Source: an uncultured Actinomycetes bacterium
GTDB taxonomy: Bacteria; Actinomycetota; Thermoleophilia; Solirubrobacterales; 70-9
Direction of reading: 5' to 3'
Assembly (NCBI GenBank): GCA_946886425.1
Contig: CAMPIP010000134.1
Coordinates: 1 to 6,482, forward strand
DNA length: 6,482 nucleotides
Of the stretch, positions 1 to 5,898 are shown one piece after another (the stretch's first letter is position 1; every line of letters starts with the position of its first letter). The translations under genes were made by a program, and so were the position numbers. The notes below the pieces were generated by a model. The model made no database searches and was not told where the DNA came from. It worked only from the letters and a program-made list of their open reading frames with translations.

Positions 1-19
1 TTGCTAGGGTCGGGGGCGC

Positions 20-1123
20 ATGGCTGGCGAGACGATTTCGTTTGCGCGGGGCGCTCCGAGCGCCGACATCCTGCCGCACCAGGCGGTCCGGGATGCGGCG
101 GCGCGGGCGCTTGGGTCCGACTGGGAAAAGGCGCTCTCCTACGGGACCGGGATCGGGCATCCGGGGCTTTGCGAGTGGATCGCCGACCGGCACGGGAAGC
201 TCGACGCCTCGCAGGTGATGGTGTCCAATGGCTCGTTGGAGGCCGGGGCGATGCTGTTCGAGCACCTGCTCTCGCCCGGCGACCGGGTCGTCGTCGAGCA
301 GCCGACCTACGACCGCACCCTGCTGCTCCTCCGGCAGCTCGGGGTCGAGCTGGTGCCGGTCTCGCTGGAGGCCGACGGGCTCAACATCGCAGAGCTGGAG
401 GCGGCGCTGGCCGAGGGGCCGATCAAGCTCGCTCACGTGATCCCCAACTCGCACAACCCGGCCGGCTGCACGCTCTCGGCCGAGAAGCGGGTCCGGCTGG
501 TCGAGCTCGCCGCCCAGCACGGCTTCTGGATCTTCGAGGACGACCCCTACCGCGAGCTGCCGTTCGAGGGGGATCCGCTGGAGACGATGCTGGAGATCGA
601 CTCCGGCGATCGGGTCATCCACGCCTCCTCCTTCTCGAAGACGGTCAGCCCCGGCGTCCGGGTCGGCTACCTGGCCGGGCCGGCGGGCGAGATCGCCAAG
701 CTCGCCAAGCGCGCCAACGAGACCTACATCTCGCCGAACATGCTGGCCGAGTCGATCGTCCTCGAGCTCTGCCTCTCCGGCGCCCTCGACGCGAACATCG
801 CCTTCGTCAAGAGCGAGCTGAAGGCCCGCCGCGACGCGCTGGTGACGGCGCTCGGCGAGCAGATCCCCGAGGCCGAGTTCGTCGTCCCCGAAGGCGGCTA
901 CTTCCTCTGGCTCGACCTCGCCGAGGGCACCGACACGACGGTTCTGCTGGCGGAGTCGAAGGAGGAGGGTGTCTCCTTCGTCGCCGGCCCCGACTTCATG
1001 ATCGAGGGCGGCGCGAACAGCCTCCGCCTTTCCTTCGCCCCCGTCCCGGCCGACCAGGCCGCCGAGGGCGTCGCGCGAATCGCCCGGGCCCTGCAGCGCG
1101 TCCGCGCCGGCTCGCCCGCCTAG
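20..1123 (+). CDS. PLP-dependent class I/II aminotransferase (2-aminoadipate / MocR-domain-like)
   Basis: Predicted cytosolic fold-type I aminotransferase that moves an amino group between an amino acid and a 2-oxo acid using pyridoxal phosphate. Seen in the 367-residue product: Asn146 in SHNPAG, Asp174 and Tyr177 in EDDPY (cofactor ring contacts), the Schiff-base Lys207 in SFSKTVSPGVRVGY, a GGYFLWLDL segment, and Arg336 in LRLSF, which should hold the substrate carboxylate. These are the marks of the LysN / kynurenine-aminotransferase-II / MocR C-domain branch. There is no GntR DNA-binding domain in front, so it is a free enzyme. The start is well bounded: an in-frame TAG at 5-7 leaves the ATG at 20 as the first start. 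A TAGGGT hexamer at 5-10 could be a -10 element giving a very short leader, but this is weak. The 3' end overlaps the convergent regulator gene. The substrate cannot be read from sequence; 2-aminoadipate, aromatic or branched-chain amino acids are all possible. Confidence 0.9.
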   Translation: MAGETISFARGAPSADILPHQAVRDAAARALGSDWEKALSYGTGIGHPGLCEWIADRHGKLDASQVMVSNGSLEAGAMLFEHLLSPGDRVVVEQPTYDRTLLLLRQLGVELVPVSLEADGLNIAELEAALAEGPIKLAHVIPNSHNPAGCTLSAEKRVRLVELAAQHGFWIFEDDPYRELPFEGDPLETMLEIDSGDRVIHASSFSKTVSPGVRVGYLAGPAGEIAKLAKRANETYISPNMLAESIVLELCLSGALDANIAFVKSELKARRDALVTALGEQIPEAEFVVPEGGYFLWLDLAEGTDTTVLLAESKEEGVSFVAGPDFMIEGGANSLRLSFAPVPADQAAEGVARIARALQRVRAGSPA

Positions 1124-1833
1124 CGGCCGTAGCGGTCCGAGGACAGGACCAGCTGCTCGGGGATCGCCGCGCGCGGCGGCGGGGCCGGATCGGCCCGAAC
1201 CGAGACGGTCTCGGCGACGCTGCGGCTGACCTTGTGCTTGCCGGCGGCGGAGGCGATTGTGACGCCCTCCTCGTCGGAGCTCTCGAGCTTGGCCTCGAGG
1301 CCGGGGTGGAGCCCCGCGTCCTTGAGGTAGTGCAGCAGCTCCTCGGCCTCGTTCTCGAAGCGCAGGACGGTGAGGTCGGCGCCGACCTCGACGTCGGCCA
1401 GCAGCGAGCCCTGCTCGCGGACGCCCTCCACGATCGGGTGGCCGTGGGGGCAGGTGGTGGCGTCGCCGATCGCGGCGTGCATCCGCTCTTCCAGCACCGG
1501 GGACATCGCGTGCTCGATCCGCTCGGCCTCCTCGTGCACCTCGTCCCAGGGGATGCCGAGCACGTCGGTGAGGAAGCGCTCGATCATCCGGTGGCGGCGG
1601 ACGATGAAGCTGGCGTGCTCGCGCCCGGACTCGGTGAAGTCGAGCGATTTGTCGAGGTTGCGCTCGACGTAGCCGTCGGCGATGAGGCGGCCGACCATCT
1701 CGTGCACGGTCGGCGGGGAGAGCTGCATCGCGCGGGCGATGTTGGCGCCGGTCATCGGCAGCCCGGCCTCCTCGATCCAGAACATGATCTCCAGGTACTC
1801 CTGCTCCGCGACGGTCGCGGTTTCCGACGACAA
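1120..1833 (-). CDS. DtxR-family metal-dependent transcriptional repressor, MntR-type ligand set
   Basis: Product of 237 residues: N-terminal winged helix (about 10-70, recognition region LSPPTVHEMVGRL), metal-binding dimerisation domain (about 72-140) and a C-terminal FeoA/SH3-like domain (about 143-212), the three-domain layout of DtxR/IdeR and actinobacterial MntR. Aligned by eye, Glu12, Glu15, His81, Glu104, Glu107 and His108 fall where Bacillus MntR has Asp8, Glu11, His77, Glu99, Glu102 and His103. The DtxR/IdeR Cys102 position is Glu104 and the Met10 position is Glu12, so I infer a manganese sensor rather than an iron sensor. His100 and Glu85 match DtxR ancillary ligands. The open frame continues upstream into the HAD gene, but TTG at 1833 has a well-spaced AGGAG and begins just before the family's conserved N-terminus. 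It is probably co-transcribed with the HAD gene 37 bases upstream. No metal transporter and no clear DtxR/MntR operator is seen here. Confidence 0.9.
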   Translation of the reverse strand: MSSETATVAEQEYLEIMFWIEEAGLPMTGANIARAMQLSPPTVHEMVGRLIADGYVERNLDKSLDFTESGREHASFIVRRHRMIERFLTDVLGIPWDEVHEEAERIEHAMSPVLEERMHAAIGDATTCPHGHPIVEGVREQGSLLADVEVGADLTVLRFENEAEELLHYLKDAGLHPGLEAKLESSDEEGVTIASAAGKHKVSRSVAETVSVRADPAPPPRAAIPEQLVLSSDRYGR

Positions 1834-1838
1834 GGCAG

Positions 1839-1843
1839 CTCCT
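1839..1843 (-). promoter_or_regulatory. Ribosome binding site setting the TTG start of the DtxR-family gene
   Basis: AGGAG read on the minus strand, five bases before the TTG at 1833-1831. The open frame runs far upstream with no ATG or GTG near the conserved N-terminus, so this site decides the start. Confidence 0.75.
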
Positions 1844-1870
1844 TCGCTCGAATTCAGTCCCCGGTCGATA

Positions 1871-2683
1871 CTAGCGACGGACCAGCGTTGAGATGACCGC
1901 CTCGTAGAAGCCGTCACCCATGCTGCCCTCGGTGACCGTGGCGTTGTTCCAGGAAGCCAGCATCGAGCGCAGGCCGGGGTCGCGCTCGGGACCGTTGGCG
2001 ACGACGAAGAAGCGACCGACGGCGGCGGCGACCTCGAGGTCCTCGACCGAGTCGCCGACGGCGATGCAGTCGGCCGGGTCGTAGCCGCGGGCGCGGGCGT
2101 GGGCGGCGACCGCCGCCGCCTTGCTGACCTGGCGCGGAACCAGGTGGTAGGCGTGGGTGGGGCCGTCGATCGCCGGCATCGGCCGGCCGATCGCGCCGTT
2201 GTCGAGCAGGCGGAGGTCGTCGTCGCCGTGCTCGCCGAGCAGGGCGTTGGCCTCATCGACGTCGACCTTGCCGCGGAAGAGGTGGGAGAGGACGCGGCCG
2301 TGGTGCCAGGGCGAGTGGTATTCGAGCCGGCCCGAGAAGTGCTCGAACAGCATCGCCGGGACGCCGCGGTCCTCGATCTGCTCGTAGATGTTGCCGCTCT
2401 CGTTGGGCTTCATCTCCCCGGTCATCAACGTCTTCTCGCCGTCGACCGCGAAGGCGCAGCCGGCCTCGTATATGTAGGAGGTCTGGCCCATCAGCCGGGC
2501 CGCCTCGTGGACCTGGGGCTCGCGGCGGCCGGACATGATCACGACCTCGACCCCGGCCCGCTCGCAGGCCTCCAGCGCCCGCGCCTGGGCCAGCGAGAAG
2601 CCGCCCTCGGAGTCGCGGAAGAGGGAGCTGCCACGGCCGAGCAGGGTGCCGTCGAGATCGGTGTAGACGCAACTGAGTGCCAT
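1871..2683 (-). CDS. HAD-superfamily phosphatase, subfamily IIB (Cof / sugar-phosphatase type)
   Basis: Predicted Mg2+-dependent phosphohydrolase of 270 residues. All four HAD motifs are visible: DLDGT with nucleophile Asp9 and acid/base Asp11, Ser51 in MSGR (motif II), Lys188 in VSKAAAV (motif III), and GDSVEDLE at 210-217 (motif IV, Asp211 and Asp215 for Mg2+). The insert between motifs II and III (about 85-180) is the C2-type cap of the IIB group, which includes Cof-like, sucrose-phosphate and mannosyl-3-phosphoglycerate phosphatases. The segment usually read as xxNGA after motif II is EAGC here. The substrate is unknown; a phosphorylated sugar or glycerate conjugate is a reasonable guess. 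The ATG at 2683 lies eight residues before the nucleophile and has no Shine-Dalgarno, which suits a leaderless or near-leaderless message from the divergent spacer. It reads leftward toward the metalloregulator as the likely first gene of a two-gene unit. Confidence 0.9.
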   Translation of the reverse strand: MALSCVYTDLDGTLLGRGSSLFRDSEGGFSLAQARALEACERAGVEVVIMSGRREPQVHEAARLMGQTSYIYEAGCAFAVDGEKTLMTGEMKPNESGNIYEQIEDRGVPAMLFEHFSGRLEYHSPWHHGRVLSHLFRGKVDVDEANALLGEHGDDDLRLLDNGAIGRPMPAIDGPTHAYHLVPRQVSKAAAVAAHARARGYDPADCIAVGDSVEDLEVAAAVGRFFVVANGPERDPGLRSMLASWNNATVTEGSMGDGFYEAVISTLVRR

Positions 2684-2693
2684 GCGGCGAGGT

Positions 2694-2706
2694 CGCTACG
2701 GTAGCG
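2694..2706. promoter_or_regulatory. 13-bp palindrome in the 26-bp divergent spacer; candidate shared promoter or operator
   Basis: The sequence CGCTACGGTAGCG has perfect six-base arms around a central G and sits in the only spacer (2684-2709) between the divergent HAD and DHPS-like genes. It places TACGGT (2697-2702) on the plus strand, exactly seven bases before the GTG at 2710, and TACCGT (2703-2698) on the minus strand, 14 bases before the HAD ATG. Both fit the TANNNT -10 pattern of actinobacterial promoters. I see no convincing -35 element on either strand. It could instead be a repressor half-site pair. Confidence 0.4.
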
Positions 2707-2709
2707 GGA

Positions 2710-3552
2710 GTGCGCTGGCGGCTCGCCGACAGGACCCTCGACTTGGCCAAGCCGCTCGCGGCCGGGATCGTCAACGTCACCGTCGACTCGATGTTCGAGG
2801 GGGCGCGCAGCGGCACGCCCGAGCAGGCGGTGCGCGACGGCGAGGCGCTGCTGGCGGCCGGCTTCGACATGCTCGACGTCGGCGCGGTGGCGGCCAAAGC
2901 AGGGCCGCCGGTGTCGCCCGAGGACGAGGCGGCGGCGTTGGTGCCGGCTGTCGCGGGGATGGAGGGTGCGCTCGTCTCCGCCGACACCTTCTCGGTCGAG
3001 GTCGCGCGCCAGGCGCTCGGCGCCGGCGCCGCGGTCGTCAACGACATCTCCGGCGGCGACGAGGAGATGTTCTCGCTGGTTGCGGAGACGGGCTGCGGCT
3101 ACGTGCTGATGCACATCGAGGGGCCGCCGCGGGTAGACCGCCCATGGCGCGAGTACGGCGACGTCGTCGATCACCTGAAGGCCTGGTTCGAGGGGAGAGT
3201 CGAGCTGGCCCGGGAGCTTGGCGTCGCCGAGGAGCAGATCGCCATCGACCCCGGACTCGACTTCGACCTCAGCCCCGCCCAGGACCTGGAGATCCTGCGG
3301 CGGCTCGGCGAGCTGCGCTCGCTGGGCCTGCCCCTCTACGTCTCGCTCTCCCGCAAGGACTTCATCGGCGCCGTTCTGGGCGGGTCCTGGGAGGACCGCC
3401 TGCCGGCCGCCGAGCGGGAGTGGGGGACCGTCGCCGCGGTGACGCTGGCGGTCCGCGAGGGCGCCGACATCCTTCGCATCCACGACCGCAGCTCGCTGCA
3501 GGCGATGCGGATCGCCGGGGAGATCCGGGCGCCGGCGCGGAGCGTCGCCTAG
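2710..3552 (+). CDS. folP: Dihydropteroate synthase family protein, divergent (FolP2-like)
   Basis: A TIM-barrel pterin-binding protein of 280 residues, the usual DHPS length. DHPS joins p-aminobenzoate to dihydropterin pyrophosphate in folate synthesis. Pterin-pocket landmarks are present: NVTVDS (22-27), Asp92 in SADTF, Asn111 in VVNDISGG, Asp180 in DPG, Lys216 in SLSRKDFIG, and Arg256/His258 in RIHD. Two loops are abnormal: the usual DSFSDGG reads DSMFEGA, and the GGESTRPG loop, which normally helps seat p-aminobenzoate, reads GAVAAKAGPPV. As I remember it, Mycobacterium FolP2, a homologue regarded as lacking DHPS activity, has a similar GGVKAGPG there. It may be a true but divergent DHPS or a FolP2-like paralogue. 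GTG at 2710 is preferred because it begins the expected WRLADRTLDL strand and has TACGGT seven bases upstream; GTG at 2677 would overlap the HAD start. The stop overlaps the helicase start by one base. Confidence 0.8.
   Translation: MRWRLADRTLDLAKPLAAGIVNVTVDSMFEGARSGTPEQAVRDGEALLAAGFDMLDVGAVAAKAGPPVSPEDEAAALVPAVAGMEGALVSADTFSVEVARQALGAGAAVVNDISGGDEEMFSLVAETGCGYVLMHIEGPPRVDRPWREYGDVVDHLKAWFEGRVELARELGVAEEQIAIDPGLDFDLSPAQDLEILRRLGELRSLGLPLYVSLSRKDFIGAVLGGSWEDRLPAAEREWGTVAAVTLAVREGADILRIHDRSSLQAMRIAGEIRAPARSVA
3539..3542 (+). promoter_or_regulatory. Ribosome binding site of the helicase gene
   Basis: GGAG nine bases before the GTG at 3552. It fixes the helicase start, whose frame otherwise stays open upstream across the whole DHPS-like gene to 2682. 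Confidence 0.6.
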
Positions 3553-5831
3553 TGGCCCGCGGGGCCAGTCTGCTCGGCTCGTCCTGGAGCGTGGCGATCG
3601 ACCCCGCCCGCCGCGACGGCCGCATCGTCGCCGAGGCCGCCGACGAGGAGCGCACCGCGAAGCCGGTGGCGCTGCCGGGCTCGCTGGCGCCGGCGCTGAC
3701 CGAGGCGCTGCGGCGGGGCGGCATCGAGTCGCTCTACACGCACCAGCTGGCCGCCTATGAGGCCGCGGCGAGCTCCGACCTGGTCGTCACCAGCGGCACC
3801 GCCTCGGGCAAGAGCCTCGCCTTCAACCTTCCCGTCCTCGACGGGATCGCCGCCGAGCCGAAGCGGCGGGCGCTCTACCTCTACCCGACCAAGGCGCTGG
3901 CCCAGGACCAGGCCCGCAAGCTGGCGCTGCTGCGGCCGCCCAACCTCCGCGAGGCGATCTACGACGGCGACACCCCTCGCGAGGAGCGGCCGGCGATCCG
4001 CCGCAGGAACAACCTCGTCCTCACCAACCCGGACATGCTGCACGTCGGGATCCTGCCCCACCACAAGAGCTGGGGGGATTTCATCGCCAACCTCGGCTGG
4101 GTGGTGGTCGACGAGGCGCACACCTACCGGGGCGTCTTCGGCTCCCACGTCGCCAACGTCCTGCGGCGGCTGCGGCGGCTGGCCCGCGCCTACGGGGCCG
4201 AGCCGCGCTTCCTGCTCGCCTCGGCGACGATCGCCAACCCGGTCGAGCTGGCCGAGCGGCTGGTCGGCACCTCCTTCGAGCTGATCGACGACGACGGCGC
4301 CCCGCGGGCCGGCCGCGAGCTGGCGATGTGGAACCCACCACTGCTCGACAAGGCGACGGGTGCCCGCCGCTCGGCGCTCTCGGAGGCGGCCGACCTGCTC
4401 GCCGAGCTGGTCTCCCAGGGGGTGCGGACGATCTGCTTCCTGAAAAGCCGGCGCGGGATCGAGCTGATCCAGCGCTTCGCCCGCGAAAACCTCGAGCGGC
4501 GCGGCAAGCCGGAGCTGGCGGCCCGGATCGCTCCCTACCGGGGCGGCTACACGCCGCAGCAGCGGCGCGAGATCGAGGACCGGTTGAGCCGCGGCGAGCT
4601 GCTCGCGGTGGTGGCGACCGACGCCCTGGAGCTGGGGATCGACGTCGGCGAGCTCGACGCGGCGATCTGCGTCACCGTCCCCGGCACGGTCGCCAGCCTG
4701 CGACAGATGTGGGGCCGGGCCGGGCGCCGCCAGCGCGGCCTCGCCGTCTACGTGGCCGGCCAGGACGCCCTCGACCAGTTCTTCTGCCGCCACCCCGAGG
4801 AGTTCCTCGGCCGCCCGGTCGAGGCGGCGATCCTCGACCACGGCAACGAGCAGATCGCCTCCCGGCACCTCCTCGCCGCCGCCTACGAGCTGCCGCTGAC
4901 CGACGAGGACGACGAGATCTTCGGTCCGGAGTGGCGGCCGCGGGCGGAGCGGCTGGTCGCGGCCGGGGAGCTGCGCGGGACCGGCGGCCGGCTGCTGCCG
5001 CGCCGCAGCGAGTTCGTCGCCTCGCGGATCCCCCTGCGCTCGGCCTCGGCCGACTCGGTCGCGGTGATCGAGCGCGACTCGGGCGAGATGCTCGGCCTGG
5101 TCGAGGCCGAGCGGGCATTCACGACGATCCATCCCGGCGCCGTCTACCTGCACCTCGGGCGCTCCTACGAGGTCGAGCGGCTCGACGTCGAGGAGCGGCG
5201 GGCGATCGTCTCCCGCTTCGACGGCGACTGGTACACGCGGCCGAAAAAGGAGACCGAGATCTATATAGAGAGGGAGCGGGAGCGGCGCGACGTGGCCGGG
5301 GTGCAGCTCAGCTTCGGCGAGGTCTCGGTGACCGAGCAGGTGATCGCCTTCCAACGCGTCTCGATCTCCGACCAAGAGCCGATCGACATCGTCGCCCTGG
5401 AGCTGCCCGAGCAGAGCTTCGTCACCCAGGCGCTCTGGTACGTGCTGCCGCAGCCGCTGACCGGGGTGCTGCCGCCCGACGCCCTGCTCGGCTCCCTGCA
5501 CGCCACCGAGCACAGCCAGATCGCGGTGCTGCCGCTGATCGCGATGTGCGACCGCTGGGACATCGGCGGCCTCTCCACCAACGTGCACTTCCAGACCGGC
5601 CGCTCGACGATCTTCATCTACGACGGGCACCCCGGCGGGGTCGGGATCACCAAGCGCGGCTTCGAGCAGTTCGAGCGGTTGCTCGGCGACGCCGAGCGGC
5701 TGATCGCGGAGTGTCCGTGCGAGGAGGGGTGCCCTTCGTGCGTGCAGAGCCCGAAGTGCGGGAACCTCAACGAACCGCTGCACAAAGTCGGGGCGCTGGA
5801 GCTGATGCGGGCAATGCAGGCGGAGCTGTGA
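3552..5831 (+). CDS. MrfA/YprA-type superfamily 2 DEAH-box helicase with C-terminal Zn-binding cysteine cluster
   Basis: ATP-dependent DNA helicase of 759 residues, close to Bacillus MrfA (about 750), which acts in mitomycin crosslink repair and is related to eukaryotic Hrq1. Motifs in order: Walker A GTASGKS (82-88, Lys87), YPTKALAQDQ (Ia), TNPDMLHVG (Ib), DEAH (187-190), SAT (224-226), ATDALELGID (355-364, motif V) and QMWGRAGRR (385-393, motif VI). The C-terminal domain has HATEH (650-654), YDGHPGGVG (690-698) and five cysteines (721, 723, 727, 730, 736) followed by CGNLNEPLHK, the MZB (MrfA Zn-binding, formerly DUF1998-associated) signature. The GTG start overlaps the DHPS-like TAG as TAGTG, and the TGA overlaps the next ATG as TGATG, so it is the middle gene of an apparent three-gene operon. 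No MrfB-like exonuclease is visible. A local AT-rich patch with rare ATA and AGG codons lies at 5261-5273. The role in crosslink repair is inferred from the family. Confidence 0.93.
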   Translation: MARGASLLGSSWSVAIDPARRDGRIVAEAADEERTAKPVALPGSLAPALTEALRRGGIESLYTHQLAAYEAAASSDLVVTSGTASGKSLAFNLPVLDGIAAEPKRRALYLYPTKALAQDQARKLALLRPPNLREAIYDGDTPREERPAIRRRNNLVLTNPDMLHVGILPHHKSWGDFIANLGWVVVDEAHTYRGVFGSHVANVLRRLRRLARAYGAEPRFLLASATIANPVELAERLVGTSFELIDDDGAPRAGRELAMWNPPLLDKATGARRSALSEAADLLAELVSQGVRTICFLKSRRGIELIQRFARENLERRGKPELAARIAPYRGGYTPQQRREIEDRLSRGELLAVVATDALELGIDVGELDAAICVTVPGTVASLRQMWGRAGRRQRGLAVYVAGQDALDQFFCRHPEEFLGRPVEAAILDHGNEQIASRHLLAAAYELPLTDEDDEIFGPEWRPRAERLVAAGELRGTGGRLLPRRSEFVASRIPLRSASADSVAVIERDSGEMLGLVEAERAFTTIHPGAVYLHLGRSYEVERLDVEERRAIVSRFDGDWYTRPKKETEIYIERERERRDVAGVQLSFGEVSVTEQVIAFQRVSISDQEPIDIVALELPEQSFVTQALWYVLPQPLTGVLPPDALLGSLHATEHSQIAVLPLIAMCDRWDIGGLSTNVHFQTGRSTIFIYDGHPGGVGITKRGFEQFERLLGDAERLIAECPCEEGCPSCVQSPKCGNLNEPLHKVGALELMRAMQAEL
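5822..5825 (+). promoter_or_regulatory. Ribosome binding site of the LOG-like gene, just outside the hairpin
   Basis: GGAG within the helicase 3' end, five bases before the ATG at 5831. It supports translation starting inside the inverted repeat. The site itself is unpaired in the predicted stem, while the ATG is paired. Confidence 0.6.
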
Positions 5832-5898
5832 TGGACGGGAGTGGGGCTCGCCGTCGCGAACTGCGGGGAGGCTCCGTCGAGCCCCACTCCCGTCCATC
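5830..5898. repeat. Perfect 21-bp inverted repeat (27-base loop) at the helicase/LOG junction
   Basis: The arm at 5830-5850, beginning GATGGACGGGAGTG, is the exact reverse complement of the arm at 5878-5898, ending CACTCCCGTCCATC, with no mismatch over 21 bases (15 of 21 G or C). The 27-base loop can form a small inner hairpin (5864-5876: CGGGG, loop AGG, CTCCG, with one G-U pair). The left arm holds the last two bases of the helicase stop and the start codon of the LOG-like gene. In the gene's frame the element encodes residues 1 to about 23; the opposite strand would also read MDGSGARR...EPHSRPS. No T-run follows the stem. It may be an inserted palindromic repeat, an RNA switch on translation, or a U-less terminator/attenuator. 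Confidence 0.9.

Noticed and set aside
1134..1150. Small hairpin GGTCC / GGACC with a seven-base loop just past the aminotransferase stop, considered as a terminator.
   Set aside because: It has a stem of only five pairs and no T-run, and it lies within the regulator's coding sequence.
1..1896. A 631-codon plus-strand frame crossing the aminotransferase and continuing antisense to the metalloregulator.
   Set aside because: It has low-complexity Arg/Gly/Ala-rich content and no motifs. The real genes in other frames explain the region.
1834..2256. Upstream extension of the DtxR-family frame on the minus strand from 2256.
   Set aside because: It lies inside the HAD gene and reads as Ser/Thr/Arg/Pro-rich noise. 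TTG 1833 has a good ribosome site and fits the family N-terminus.
2539..3483. Minus-strand frame of 314 codons opposite the DHPS-like gene.
   Set aside because: It is a compositional shadow with no domain; the plus-strand gene has clear family motifs.
2682..3551. In-frame upstream extension of the helicase across the DHPS-like gene, which would give a protein of about 1049 residues.
   Set aside because: The extension is Arg/Gly/Ala-rich filler in the frame of a clear DHPS-family gene. GTG 3552 with GGAG and a normal family length is a better start.
5830..5898. Reading the 21-bp hairpin simply as a Rho-independent terminator for the helicase.
   Set aside because: No T-run follows, and the next gene's start codon and first codons lie inside it in the same direction. 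An attenuator role is not excluded.
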